From NCBI RefSeq assembly GCF_036231355.1, contig NZ_CP109496.1:7192001-7256000 (forward strand): 64,000 nucleotides of DNA, in the 5' to 3' direction. This DNA comes from Streptomyces sp. NBC_01431. GTDB lineage: Bacteria; Actinomycetota; Actinomycetes; Streptomycetales; Streptomycetaceae. Of this stretch, positions 16,599 through 25,658 are shown one piece after another. The position numbers and the translations under genes are program-made. The notes under the pieces were generated by a model that saw only the letters and a program-made list of their open reading frames with translations, ran no database searches and had not been told where the DNA came from. Within the stretch, counting starts at the first letter, position 1, and the number at the start of each line of letters is the position of its first letter.

Positions 16599-18125
16599 TC
16601 ACCCCGCCGGTGCCGCCGGTGGGGCCGGCGACTCGCCCGCGCCCGCAAGCCGGGCGGACAGCGGGGCGGCGACGTCCTCCAGGGACTTGCCCTCGGCGTC
16701 GATGGCGAGGAAGGCGGCCACCACTCCTGCCGCCGTCATCAGGCCCGCGCCGATGCCGAACGCGAGCACCGCGTCGCCGACCACGCCGCTGGACGTCAGC
16801 GCCGAGAACACCAGCGGTCCGGAGATGCCGCCCGCCGCCGTACCGATGGCGTAGAAGAAGGCGATCGCCATCGCGCGGGTCTCCATCGGGAAGATCTCGC
16901 TCACGGTGAGATACGCGGAACTGGCGCCCGCTGAGGCGAAGAACAGCACCACGCACCAACACGCGGTCATCGTCGCCGAGTTGAGCCACCCCTGGCTGAA
17001 GAACCACGCGGTGACGAAGAGCAGGAGGCCGGACAGCACATACGTCCCGGCGATCATCTTGCGGCGCCCCACGGTGTCGAAGAGCCTGCCGAGCAGCAGC
17101 GGTCCGAGGAAGTTGCCGAAGGCGATCACGGCGAAGAAGTAGCCGGTGGTGCCGCTCGACACGTCGAAGAACTTGACCAGGATCGAGCTGAACCCGAACG
17201 TGATCGCGTTGTAGAGGAACGCCTGCCCGATGAAGAGGGCGAACCCTAGCACCGCACGTTTGGGATACGAACGGAACAGGGTCCGCGCGATCTCGATGAA
17301 GCCCACCGTCTCGCGCTGTTCGATGGTGATGGACCCTCCCGGCGGCGGCAGTCGCTCGCCGGTGTCCGCCTCCACCTTCCGCTCCACGTCGTCGAGCAGT
17401 TGCTCGGCACCCGCCTCGCGGCCGTGGATGAACATCCACCGCGGGCTCTCCGGCACGTGCCGCCGTACGAACAGGATCACGAGACCCAGCACCACGCCGA
17501 GGGCGAAGGTGACCCGCCACCCGATGTTCTTGGGGAAGATGTCCGTGTTGAGGGCGAGCACGGAGAGCAGTGCGCCGCCCATCGCGCCCAGCCAGTAGCT
17601 CCCGTTGATGATGAGGTCCACCCGGCCGCGGTACCTGCTCGGGATGAGCTCGTCGATGGCGGAGTTGATGGCCGCGTACTCGCCGCCGATGCCGAAGCCG
17701 GTGAGGAAGCGGAACAGGAAGAACCACCACGCCGAGAAGGACAGGGCGGTCATCGCGGTGGCGGCCAGATAGACCGCGAGGGTGACGAGGAAGAGCTTCT
17801 TGCGCCCGAACCGGTCGGTCAGCCAGCCGAAGAACAGCGCGCCGGAACAGGCACCCGCCACATACAGTGCGGCGCCCAGGCCGGTGACCTGGGCGTCGGT
17901 GATGGCGAGCCCACTACCGGGCTCCGAAAGGCGGCTCGCGATGTTCCCGACGACGGTTACTTCGAGGCCGTCCAGGATCCACACGGTGCCGAGGCCGATC
18001 ACGATCATCCAGTGCCAGCCCGACCAGGGCAGCCGGTCGAGCCGGGCCGGAACGGCGGTGGTGATGGTTCGCGGCCCCGTCCCCGCCGCCCCGGAGTCCC
18101 GCACCGTACTGCCCGTACCGCTCAT
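16599..18125 (-). CDS. MFS transporter, sugar-porter-like
   Basis: A 508 aa 12-TM secondary transporter. ATG 18125 is chosen because GGAGG is 6 bases upstream; the 55-codon upstream extension is low-complexity. The loop 2-3 signature GWLTDRFGRKKLF and its repeat GRLFDTVGRRKMI in loop 8-9 identify MFS. FRFLTGFGIGGEY after TM4 and VPESPRWM after TM6 are hallmarks of the sugar porter / metabolite:H+ symporter branch. The large central loop (about residues 235-275) is typical. The start GMHWMIVIGLG-type region also occurs in aromatic-acid and niacin porters, so the substrate is uncertain. It precedes the esterase gene in genome order but is downstream of it in transcription (184 bp gap). Confidence 0.85.
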   Translation of the reverse strand: MSGTGSTVRDSGAAGTGPRTITTAVPARLDRLPWSGWHWMIVIGLGTVWILDGLEVTVVGNIASRLSEPGSGLAITDAQVTGLGAALYVAGACSGALFFGWLTDRFGRKKLFLVTLAVYLAATAMTALSFSAWWFFLFRFLTGFGIGGEYAAINSAIDELIPSRYRGRVDLIINGSYWLGAMGGALLSVLALNTDIFPKNIGWRVTFALGVVLGLVILFVRRHVPESPRWMFIHGREAGAEQLLDDVERKVEADTGERLPPPGGSITIEQRETVGFIEIARTLFRSYPKRAVLGFALFIGQAFLYNAITFGFSSILVKFFDVSSGTTGYFFAVIAFGNFLGPLLLGRLFDTVGRRKMIAGTYVLSGLLLFVTAWFFSQGWLNSATMTACWCVVLFFASAGASSAYLTVSEIFPMETRAMAIAFFYAIGTAAGGISGPLVFSALTSSGVVGDAVLAFGIGAGLMTAAGVVAAFLAIDAEGKSLEDVAAPLSARLAGAGESPAPPAAPAG

Positions 18126-18309
18126 GACCTGCCTCCTGCCGCCGCCACCCGGAACCGGACCTGACGGACGCGAGTACCCGGCGATCCCCGGACATACTCC
18201 CTGCCATGACCCGCCGAAAAGCCGGACCGCCGCCTGCGCGCCGCGGCAGGGGCGCGGACCCTCCTCTCGCGATGGGCCGGATGCGTACATCGAGGCTCCG
18301 CGGGCGCTC

Positions 18310-19851
18310 TCAGGAAGCCGGAACGGGCTCCGTGCCCGGCGCCAACTCCATTGGGGCGAAGCCCTGTTCGGCCCAGATCAACCGCGAGGACTCCTCCGGG
18401 TACGGCGCGGTGAAGGGCTCGGCGGCGAAGATGCGGGTCAGTCGTTCGGCCGCACCGTAGCGGGCCCAGCCGGGGTCGCCGTGGGCCGCGAAATCGGACC
18501 ATGCCCGGCCCATGGCGTCGGAGAGCGCCTCGGCCTCGGCCGGCGGCTCCTCGCCGAACAGCATCGGCCCGAACCCTTCGCGCAGGGTGCCGAAGACCAG
18601 CGGCACGTCCAGGCCGTGACAGGCCCCGAGGGCGCCGCCCATCGCGGGGGCCGGCCAGGTCAGTTCGTAGGCGTACGTCGTGCCACCGCCCGCGGCGTGC
18701 GCCTCGGCCAGATGCAGGCTCGGCATCCGAAACAGCCAGTCCGACATGACCAGGTCCTGCAACGTGGTCGGATCGGCCGCGGGGTGGCTCGTGCGGTACG
18801 CCGCCGCGCCGTCCGCGCCGGGCGCGAACCGGGCCAGGGTGACGGCGGCCTCCTCCTCGGTGACCTTCCCGAACCGGCCGCCCATCACGGTGAACAGCCG
18901 TGCCTCGTCCCGATTGTGACCCACTATCAGATCCACGTCCGCGCCCCGGCCCGCGCGCAGCGCCTCCCACGGCGAACACGGCAGCACCTCGCCGTCGATC
19001 ACCGGTGAGAACGGGAGGTGGGCGTGGGCGGCCCGTCCCCAGCGGGCGCCGTACCGCGTGATCGTGCGGACCACCGCGTCCGCCGCGTCCCGCAGCGCGA
19101 CGGGCGGGACGGGGGCCAGCGCGTCGAGGGTGGCGGGCAGACCGAGCTCGGTGGCGACGGTGGCGCCGATGTCGGCGGCCAGCGCCGGGCTGAAGAACGT
19201 GCCGGGGACGCTCTGCGCCACGGCCCGGTGGAACAGCCCCTCCGCCCGGTCCATCGTGAGCAGCGCGGCCACCGCGCCCGCCCCCGCGGATTCACCGAAG
19301 ACGGTCACCCGGTCCGGGTCACCGCCGAACGCAGCGATGTTGTCACGCACCCACGTCAGGGCGGCCACCTGGTCGAGCAGCGCCCGGTTGGGCACGGCGC
19401 CCTCGAAGTGCCCGTAACCCTCGGCCCCCACACGGTGGTTGAACGTCACGACGACCGTCCCGCGACGCGCCAACGAGGCGCCGTCGTAGCCGGGCGCGTC
19501 GGCCGAACCGACGAGGTAGGCCCCGCCGTGGATCCAGACCAGGACGGGCAGGCGGGCGCCGCCCGGGTCGGGGGTCCAGACGTTCACGGTCAGCCAGTCG
19601 TCGCGGCCGCCCGCGTTGTCGGGCCCCGAGCCGAATCCCAGCGCGAGGGACTGCGGGGGAGTGGGGCCGAAGGCGACGGCCTCACGGACCCCGCTCCACT
19701 CGGTGGCGGGCACGGGCGGGCCCAGGTGCAGGGGGCCGACGGGCGGCTGGGCGTACGGGATGCCGCGGAAGACGGCAAGACCGTCTTCAAGGCGTCCCCG
19801 GACGGTTCCGGAGGAGGTGCGGATCTCGGGGGCGCGCGTGGAGTCGGTCAT
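18310..19851 (-). CDS. Type-B carboxylesterase
   Basis: A 513 aa alpha/beta hydrolase that cleaves carboxylic esters, probably cytosolic as no signal peptide is present. FRGIPYAQPPVG near the N-terminus, LPVLVWIHGGAY (oxyanion hole) and the nucleophile elbow GESAG with S188 are classical. The catalytic His is in ACHGLDVPLVFG. The ATG at 19851 follows AAGGGA. Transcription runs towards the MFS gene, so uptake and cleavage of an ester or an aromatic compound could be linked (inference). Confidence 0.88.
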   Translation of the reverse strand: MTDSTRAPEIRTSSGTVRGRLEDGLAVFRGIPYAQPPVGPLHLGPPVPATEWSGVREAVAFGPTPPQSLALGFGSGPDNAGGRDDWLTVNVWTPDPGGARLPVLVWIHGGAYLVGSADAPGYDGASLARRGTVVVTFNHRVGAEGYGHFEGAVPNRALLDQVAALTWVRDNIAAFGGDPDRVTVFGESAGAGAVAALLTMDRAEGLFHRAVAQSVPGTFFSPALAADIGATVATELGLPATLDALAPVPPVALRDAADAVVRTITRYGARWGRAAHAHLPFSPVIDGEVLPCSPWEALRAGRGADVDLIVGHNRDEARLFTVMGGRFGKVTEEEAAVTLARFAPGADGAAAYRTSHPAADPTTLQDLVMSDWLFRMPSLHLAEAHAAGGGTTYAYELTWPAPAMGGALGACHGLDVPLVFGTLREGFGPMLFGEEPPAEAEALSDAMGRAWSDFAAHGDPGWARYGAAERLTRIFAAEPFTAPYPEESSRLIWAEQGFAPMELAPGTEPVPAS

Positions 19852-20030
19852 GCGATGTCCCTTCTCGGTAACGGGACTCCACGATACGGAGCCTGCGAGA
19901 GGGGCCGAGAGGGCCTCCGGCCGTGGCCGGGCAAAGGATCAACTGGCCTTCCCGTGGCGCCAGTTCGCATGCGGCGGCCTTGAGGGGCGGGCAGGGTGCG
20001 TGGTCCCGCACTCCGGCCGCCCCTCGCCGG

Positions 20031-20237
20031 TTACGGGACTTCGCGCAGGTACAGCGCCCCGCAGGTGTGGCAGAAGGGGCGGGCGCGGTTCGTACCCCAC
20101 GCGTCGTCGGGCAGCTCGTCGGCGTTCTCGGCCAAGTCGCGTCCGCACATGGACACCTGCTCGTCGGCGCGGGCCATGTGCCATTCCTTGAGCATGTCGC
20201 CGTCGGGCAGTCTCTCGGCAACAATTCGATGGCGCAC
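20031..20237 (-). CDS. Small cysteine-containing protein, unknown function
   Basis: GTG 20237 has GAGGAG 6 bases upstream and gives a 68 aa product. The open frame extends 50 codons upstream through Arg/Pro-rich sequence and is not used. The C-terminal half has CGRDL and a CHTCG pair, suggesting a small zinc-binding or disulfide knuckle. No family name assigned. Confidence 0.6.
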   Translation of the reverse strand: MRHRIVAERLPDGDMLKEWHMARADEQVSMCGRDLAENADELPDDAWGTNRARPFCHTCGALYLREVP

Positions 20238-20544
20238 TGTCTGCTCCTCATCCGTGTCGGGCCGCGCCCGGCTGCGCGCGGCCGCGGAGCCGGGACGCCC
20301 CGGCCTTCCGACACTGTCACCGCTGCCCCGCCCACGCATGCCGAGCACCCGCCGAAGGGGGAACGAGCGGCGGTCGGCGGCGCTCACCGCACGGTCCGCT
20401 CAAGGTCTCGGCGATGGTGCGGGCCCGGCGGGCCGGGGCCGGGCCGGGGGCCGAACGGGTCGCCCCCTGACGCGCCCCCGCGAGCTGAGCGGCGACGACG
20501 TGCCGATCGAGGAGGCGGGCCACACCCTGCGCCGACCTCGGGCG
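20238..20544. other. Intergenic region downstream of the helicase
   Basis: About 300 bases with no convincing gene. A GC hairpin at 20422-20445 (GGCCCGGC/GCCGGGCC) may end the helicase transcript, and the left end must hold the promoter of the small Cys protein. Confidence 0.4.
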
Positions 20545-23091
20545 CTACGCCCAGTCGATGCCCAGCTCGGCCAGAGCGCTGCGCTGGGTGTGGCTGAGAG
20601 AGCCCCGCCGGCTCTTCGTGTTCGAGTACCAGATGCCCAGCTTCACCACGGTGCCGTCCGGCAGCGTCTCCTGGTGCCCCCGGGGCACGACCGTGCGCGA
20701 CTCCCTGGCGACGTACTGCCCGAGAGCGGCGACGCCCCGCAGGAACGCCGCCGACACCCGGCCCTGGGTGCCCCGCGGTGCGGCGGCGGGCCGCTCGGCC
20801 GGGCCGATGCCCAGCGCGGACAGCCGCCGGCGCTGCTCCTCGGTGAGCGTGCGCCAGTCCAGCCGCTGCCGCTCCGTCCAGCGCCCCAGGTCGTCGCCCT
20901 CGAAGGTCACCCCGGGCCGGATGTCGGGCAGGGCGCCGTCGGCGGCCACCAGGTCGCGCAGCACCGCGTACTGGCGCTGCCAGTCCAGCGGCCAGGGGCA
21001 GTCCCAGTCGGGGTCGATCGCGGTGAGCTGCGCCGCCCGCCGTGCGGCCCGCCCCGGATCCTTGCCGAGACCGCCCTTCCTGCGCAGGTTGGCCAGGTGC
21101 TGGCCGACGGGCTCGTCCAGCCAGAACGCGTCCTGCCGCGGCGCGAGATGGTGGTGCACACGGTGGAAGGCGCGGAACGCGGCGAGCTTGCTCTCCCACG
21201 CCTCATCGCCCGGCTCCCACACCATTCCCGCCTCGTCGAGCCGCTGCCTTCGGTGCTCGTCGAGCTCGCCGGTCCTGAGCGCCCGCCGCTGCTGCGCGAC
21301 CCACCGGCCCAGCGGGAACCGCGTGACGCCCAGGGTGACTTCGGTGTCGTACGGGACGGACACGAGCCCGGTGTGGCCGTGTTCGGCGCGCCAGCGGTGC
21401 AGCGCGCCCAGCCCTTCGAGCCACACCAGCGACTCGGGCCGGTACACCCGCGTGCGCAGGAACGCGGCGATGGTGGCCGGGTCGCGCGGCGTGGAGAAGC
21501 GCAGCAGCGGGTTCTCGGCCGCGTCGTCGATGATGCGGCCCCGGCCGTCGCGGCGGACGTGGATGTGGTGGCCGCTGTCGGCCCGGGGGCTCAGCGCCTG
21601 GGAGGCGAGCTGCTCCACGAGCCGCTCGTCGTGCGAGCGCAGGCCCTGGAGGACCGCCACCAGCGGGGCGTAACTTGCGGAGGCGATCATGTTGTCCGGG
21701 TCTTCGCCGGGGGTGAGGAAGACGGGCACGAGGATCCGGGCGGTCTTGGTGGTGCCGTCCGGGTTGGGCCGCAGCGCGCGGCCGATGTTCTGGACGATCT
21801 CGACCTGCGAGCCGCGCGTGTCGGCGAAGCACACGGCCTCGACGCCGCGCGCCCCGACGATGTCGACGCCCTCGCCCAGCACCCGTACGCTCGCGAGGAA
21901 CGCGCGGTCCACGCGGCGCCCCGCGCTGTCGGTGCCGTTCGCGAACTGCCGCAACACCTCCCGCCGTTCGGCCACCAGATGGTCCCCGCACAGCCACTCG
22001 GCCCACACCCGCCGCGCCGGGACGTGGCGGTGGGGCCGCAGATCGTACGGTTCGCCCTGCGACGGGGCAAGGCGCGCGGCCCGCCGCAGGGCCTGGCTGC
22101 CGACCTCGCTCTCGTACAACTCGGCCGCTGTCGAGGGGAGTTGGGCCACGAAGGCCTTCGCCTCCTCCACCCGGTGGTGGAACGTCATCACCGTGTGCAG
22201 ATCGTGCGCCGCCGCGTGTTCCAGGAGCGCGGTCTGCAGCAGCGCCAGGCGCCGGCCCCGCCGTGCGTCCTCGGAGGCCTTCGCGCGAGGCGGGGCGGGG
22301 TCGCGGATCTCCAGCACGTCGATCTCGAACCCGGCCAGGATGCCGCGCTCGACGGCCTCCGAGAGCCCCAGCTGGACGATCTGGCGGCCATACGTCGCCG
22401 AGTCGGCCGTCATGCTCGCGATCTCCAGCTCCCGCCCGTCGCGCCCGCGCGGAGCCCGGGGTGCGGCGAGGATGCGCGGAGTCGCGGTGAGGTAGAGCCG
22501 GCGGGCCGCCGGGATGCGGGCCTGGTCGTGCACCGCCGCCCACGGCCGGCCGGTGTCGCCCGCCGTGCGGTGCGCCTCGTCGACGACGGCGAGGTCGAAC
22601 GGGGCGAGGCGCTGTCCGTACATCAACTCGCCACCGGCCAGGGCGAGTTCGACGGGGCCCGGCACCTTTGCCCCGCCCGTCGGGTCGTCGCGCTCCACGA
22701 GTGAGGCGTACGTGGCCAGCATGACGACCGGGCCCTGCCCGGCCCACAGGGCGAGCTGGATGGGGTTCGTCGTGCACCGCACGCCCAGCTCCTCAAGGAC
22801 GTCGTCCTTTTCCAGGGAGCACACCGCGACCATGGGGGAGCGGTGGCCGATGGCCCGCCAGGCCCGTGCGGTCTGCACCAGCAGGTCGAGGGTGGGCACG
22901 AGCACCAGAATCCGGCCGCGCGCAACCATGTCGAGCGCGGCCGACGCGGTCGTGTAGGTCTTCCCGCTGCCCGTCGCGGACACGACGGTGGCCCGCGCCC
23001 CGTGCTCCGGCACGTCGGGGCGTGCGGGCAGGCCGAACTCGGCGATGATCCGCGTCTTCGCGTCCACCTGGTGTTCACGGAGCCTGATCAC
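20545..23091 (-). CDS. SF2 DEAD/DEAH helicase with C-terminal helicase-associated repeats
   Basis: An 848 aa nucleic-acid-dependent ATPase. Walker A is VSATGSGKT (K44), Walker B is DEAH at 171-174, motif III is LTATPR near 200 and motif VI is QNIGRALRPN near 430. The last 280 residues hold about four Trp-rich helicase-associated (HA) repeats (VWLEGLGALHRWRAEHG, AWESKLAAFRAFHRVHH, DWQRQYAVLRDLVAADG, and a final divergent one). The start is GTG 23091, with only a weak ribosome site. HA-repeat helicases occur widely in streptomycetes with unknown roles; DNA repair, replicon maintenance or defence are all open. It stands alone. Confidence 0.85.
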   Translation of the reverse strand: MIRLREHQVDAKTRIIAEFGLPARPDVPEHGARATVVSATGSGKTYTTASAALDMVARGRILVLVPTLDLLVQTARAWRAIGHRSPMVAVCSLEKDDVLEELGVRCTTNPIQLALWAGQGPVVMLATYASLVERDDPTGGAKVPGPVELALAGGELMYGQRLAPFDLAVVDEAHRTAGDTGRPWAAVHDQARIPAARRLYLTATPRILAAPRAPRGRDGRELEIASMTADSATYGRQIVQLGLSEAVERGILAGFEIDVLEIRDPAPPRAKASEDARRGRRLALLQTALLEHAAAHDLHTVMTFHHRVEEAKAFVAQLPSTAAELYESEVGSQALRRAARLAPSQGEPYDLRPHRHVPARRVWAEWLCGDHLVAERREVLRQFANGTDSAGRRVDRAFLASVRVLGEGVDIVGARGVEAVCFADTRGSQVEIVQNIGRALRPNPDGTTKTARILVPVFLTPGEDPDNMIASASYAPLVAVLQGLRSHDERLVEQLASQALSPRADSGHHIHVRRDGRGRIIDDAAENPLLRFSTPRDPATIAAFLRTRVYRPESLVWLEGLGALHRWRAEHGHTGLVSVPYDTEVTLGVTRFPLGRWVAQQRRALRTGELDEHRRQRLDEAGMVWEPGDEAWESKLAAFRAFHRVHHHLAPRQDAFWLDEPVGQHLANLRRKGGLGKDPGRAARRAAQLTAIDPDWDCPWPLDWQRQYAVLRDLVAADGALPDIRPGVTFEGDDLGRWTERQRLDWRTLTEEQRRRLSALGIGPAERPAAAPRGTQGRVSAAFLRGVAALGQYVARESRTVVPRGHQETLPDGTVVKLGIWYSNTKSRRGSLSHTQRSALAELGIDWA

Positions 23092-23304
23092 GTACGCCCG
23101 CCGTTCTCCTGGTCGCCCTGCCTGCGGGTACGCCCTGGCCGCACCCGCAGAGGGACCACATTAAGCCTGCCACGGTGGCCGGGAGCAGCTCGTCCGTGGG
23201 GTGCAGCGCCCCGGGTACGAAGATCGTTCCCGGGGAGGATGGGCGGGCCGGGGTGCCGTTGCGAGAGTTGATGGCCAGTTGGCCCACCGGAAGGGACACC
23301 CGTC

Positions 23305-24609
23305 ATGCTTTTGACCCGCCCACCCCGTCGCCGCGCACGCGTCGCCTCGGCCACCGTGACGCTCGCGCTGGCCCTGCTGGCGACCGCGGTCCCGGCACAT
23401 GCCGCCACCCCCTCGTCACCCGGTGCGGCCGCGCAGGCCCCGGCCGGCCTCGACCGCCCGGCCCTGGGGGCCGCCCTGGACGCGGTTCACGCGGCGGGCA
23501 TGTACGGCGCGTTCGCGGAGGTCAGGGACGGCACCGACGAGTGGCAGGGCGCCACGGGCGTCGCCGACGTGGCCACCGGGCGCCCCATGCGTCCGGAGTT
23601 CCAGCAGCGCGTGGGCAGCATGACCAAGGCGTTCACCTCTGTCGCGGTGCTCCAGCAGGTCGCCAGGGGCCGCATCGACCTCGACGCCCCCATCGGCCGC
23701 TACCTCCCCACGGTGGTCCCCGGCGAACGCGGCCGGACGATCACCGTCCGGATGCTGCTGAACCACACCAGTGGCATCGGCGACTACGTCGTGGCCGCGT
23801 TCCCCTCGCTGGCGACGCTGTCGACCAAGAGCCTGGACGACAACCGCTTCCGCCACGTGCGGCCCGAGGAGCTGGTCCGCCTGGGACTTGAGGCTCCGCC
23901 GACCGGAAAGCCCGGCGAGAAGTGGTCGTACTCCAACACCAATTACGTCATCGCCGGACTGCTGCTCCAGCATGTCACCGGCGAAGACCCGCAGAGGGTC
24001 ATCACCCGCGACGTCATCCGCCGGGCCGGTCTGCACCACACCTACTTCCCGCGCTCCCCGTACATCGACGGACCGCACGCCAAGATGTACGAGTCGTTCT
24101 ACGGACTGATCGACCCGCCGCGCGACTACAGCGTGTACGACATGTCCTGGGGCGGCACGGCGGGAGCGCTGATATCCACCACGGCGGACCTCGACGACTT
24201 CTACCGTCAGCTCCTGGCCGGCCGTCTGCTGCCCGAGGCGCAGTTGCGCCAGATGCAGACCACGGTGCCGGCCCGCGACGAGAACGGCAGGCTGATGATG
24301 AACTACGGCCTCGGCGTGTACGCCGTAGATCTGCCGTGCGGGCGCTTCTGGGGGCACGACGGAGCGGTGTTCGGTGCGGGCACGGTCGCCCTGTCCAGTC
24401 CGGACGGCAAGCGCCAGATGTCCCTCGCGTTCAACCTGATGAAGTATCAGAAACTCGACGCCAACGGGAAGGTGGAGCCCAGCCCCATCGACGCTGCGTT
24501 CGCGGCGTTCTACGGTCGGGCCCTGTGCGGGACGGGCAAGGCCGCCGCGCCCTCCGCGCCGCTCCCGCGCGCCCAGGACCTCGCACCGGCGATGGCCCCA
24601 CGGCGCTGA
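23305..24609 (+). CDS. Secreted serine hydrolase, class C beta-lactamase/DD-peptidase fold
   Basis: A 434 aa exported protein with a signal peptide ending near VPAHA. The active-site SxxK is SMTK (S105, K108), the second motif is YSN at Y209, and the third is GHDGAVFG around residue 351, the HxG form common in D-Ala-D-Ala carboxypeptidases and related esterases. The C-terminus is Ala/Pro-rich. ATG 23305 follows AAGGGA. It is divergent from the helicase across 213 bp. It probably acts on peptidoglycan peptides or D-amino peptides; antibiotic hydrolysis is not implied. Confidence 0.85.
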   Translation: MLLTRPPRRRARVASATVTLALALLATAVPAHAATPSSPGAAAQAPAGLDRPALGAALDAVHAAGMYGAFAEVRDGTDEWQGATGVADVATGRPMRPEFQQRVGSMTKAFTSVAVLQQVARGRIDLDAPIGRYLPTVVPGERGRTITVRMLLNHTSGIGDYVVAAFPSLATLSTKSLDDNRFRHVRPEELVRLGLEAPPTGKPGEKWSYSNTNYVIAGLLLQHVTGEDPQRVITRDVIRRAGLHHTYFPRSPYIDGPHAKMYESFYGLIDPPRDYSVYDMSWGGTAGALISTTADLDDFYRQLLAGRLLPEAQLRQMQTTVPARDENGRLMMNYGLGVYAVDLPCGRFWGHDGAVFGAGTVALSSPDGKRQMSLAFNLMKYQKLDANGKVEPSPIDAAFAAFYGRALCGTGKAAAPSAPLPRAQDLAPAMAPRR

Positions 24610-24805
24610 CGACGGCCCTGCGGCTACCTGCCGAACGACAGGCGGAAGTGCGCCGCCCGGCGTGGTGCCGGGCTCTCCGCATGGTCGCGAGCCGTCCGGC
24701 CGGCTGGGTTCCAACGGCCCGTCGGGGTCCGGAGGTTCATCGCCGGAGGTGCGACCGGTCATGCGCCCCGGGTGACCCGTGAGGCGGACGGCTGGAGTGC
24801 CTTTC

Positions 24806-24820
24806 TAGAATCAGGTTCTA
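24806..24820. promoter_or_regulatory. Probable TetR-type operator
   Basis: TAGAA-TCAGG-TTCTA, a 5+5 bp inverted repeat resembling operators of actinobacterial lipid- or acyl-CoA-related TetR regulators. It lies 112 bases upstream of the TetR gene and suits autoregulation. Confidence 0.5.
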
Positions 24821-24846
24821 CTCATGGCTGGGATACCCTGACCGCC

Positions 24847-24942
24847 ATGACGGACAGCACCAAGCCGGGCGCCCCCGTGGGCGGCCCGGCCCACCGCCAC
24901 CTCGCGGGTTCCGGGCCGGCGGCGTCGAGCGATGTCTCCTAG
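24847..24942 (+). CDS. Possible 31-residue leader peptide overlapping the TetR start
   Basis: An ATG at 24847 opens a 31-codon frame (begins MTDSTKPGAP) whose stop TAG lies 11 bases inside the TetR gene. No good ribosome site precedes it, so the transcript could be leaderless. It may serve translational coupling of the regulator or be chance. Confidence 0.25.
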   Translation: MTDSTKPGAPVGGPAHRHLAGSGPAASSDVS

Positions 24943-25543
24943 GCAGCAGCGTGGCGAGGCCACGATCGACCGCCTCCTGACCTCCGCGCTCGACGTGTTC
25001 GCCACATCGGGTCAGCCGGGGTTCACGGTGCACGCCGTCACCACGGCCAGCGGCGTGAGCCTCGGCAGCCTCTACCACCACTTCGGCAGCTTCGACGGCC
25101 TCGCCGCCGCGCTGTTCACCCGGTGCATGGAGGAGCTGTTCGACGAGATGACCGCCGCGCTGCACCGCACCCGCACCGCGCGCACCGGTATCCGCGCCGT
25201 CGTGCACGCCTATCTGCGCTTCACCGAGGAACACCCGGACGCGGCGCTCTTCCTGCACGCCTCCGCCTACTCCGGCTACCTCGCCGCCCACGCGGACCAG
25301 ATCCGCGCCGCGAAAGTCGCCAAGCTGGGGCCGATCGCACAGTGGCTGCGGCCGCGCATGGAAGCCGGCGAGATCGCGCCGCTGCCCGAGCCGCTGCTCG
25401 AAGTGCTGCTGCTCGGGCCCGTCGCCGAGACCGCGCGCCGCTGGCTTTCCAGCACCTACGACATCGACCTCGCCCAAGCCGCCCGGATCCTGCCCGAACG
25501 CATCTGGCGCTCCCTCCAGCCGGACACTGCCGCGGCCAACTAG
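24932..25543 (+). CDS. TetR-family transcriptional regulator
   Basis: A 203 aa regulator. Helix-turn-helix residues 10-55 (FTVHAVTTASGVSLGSLYHHFGSFDGL) are well conserved; the all-helical C-terminal domain is unassigned. The start ATG 24932 has no clear ribosome site and may be coupled to the short frame upstream. The ligand and targets are unknown. The next gene downstream (methyltransferase-like) is 115 bases away and has its own ribosome site. Confidence 0.85.
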   Translation: MSPRQQRGEATIDRLLTSALDVFATSGQPGFTVHAVTTASGVSLGSLYHHFGSFDGLAAALFTRCMEELFDEMTAALHRTRTARTGIRAVVHAYLRFTEEHPDAALFLHASAYSGYLAAHADQIRAAKVAKLGPIAQWLRPRMEAGEIAPLPEPLLEVLLLGPVAETARRWLSSTYDIDLAQAARILPERIWRSLQPDTAAAN

Positions 25544-25658
25544 TCGTGCTGATACGCGAGTTGAGGGTGGCCTGATTCGGACGGGCCGTGTTCCCAAGCG
25601 CCCGCCCCGGTGCCCATGCTCTGCCGGGAAGCGGTGTCGGGGCGAGAAGGGACACACG

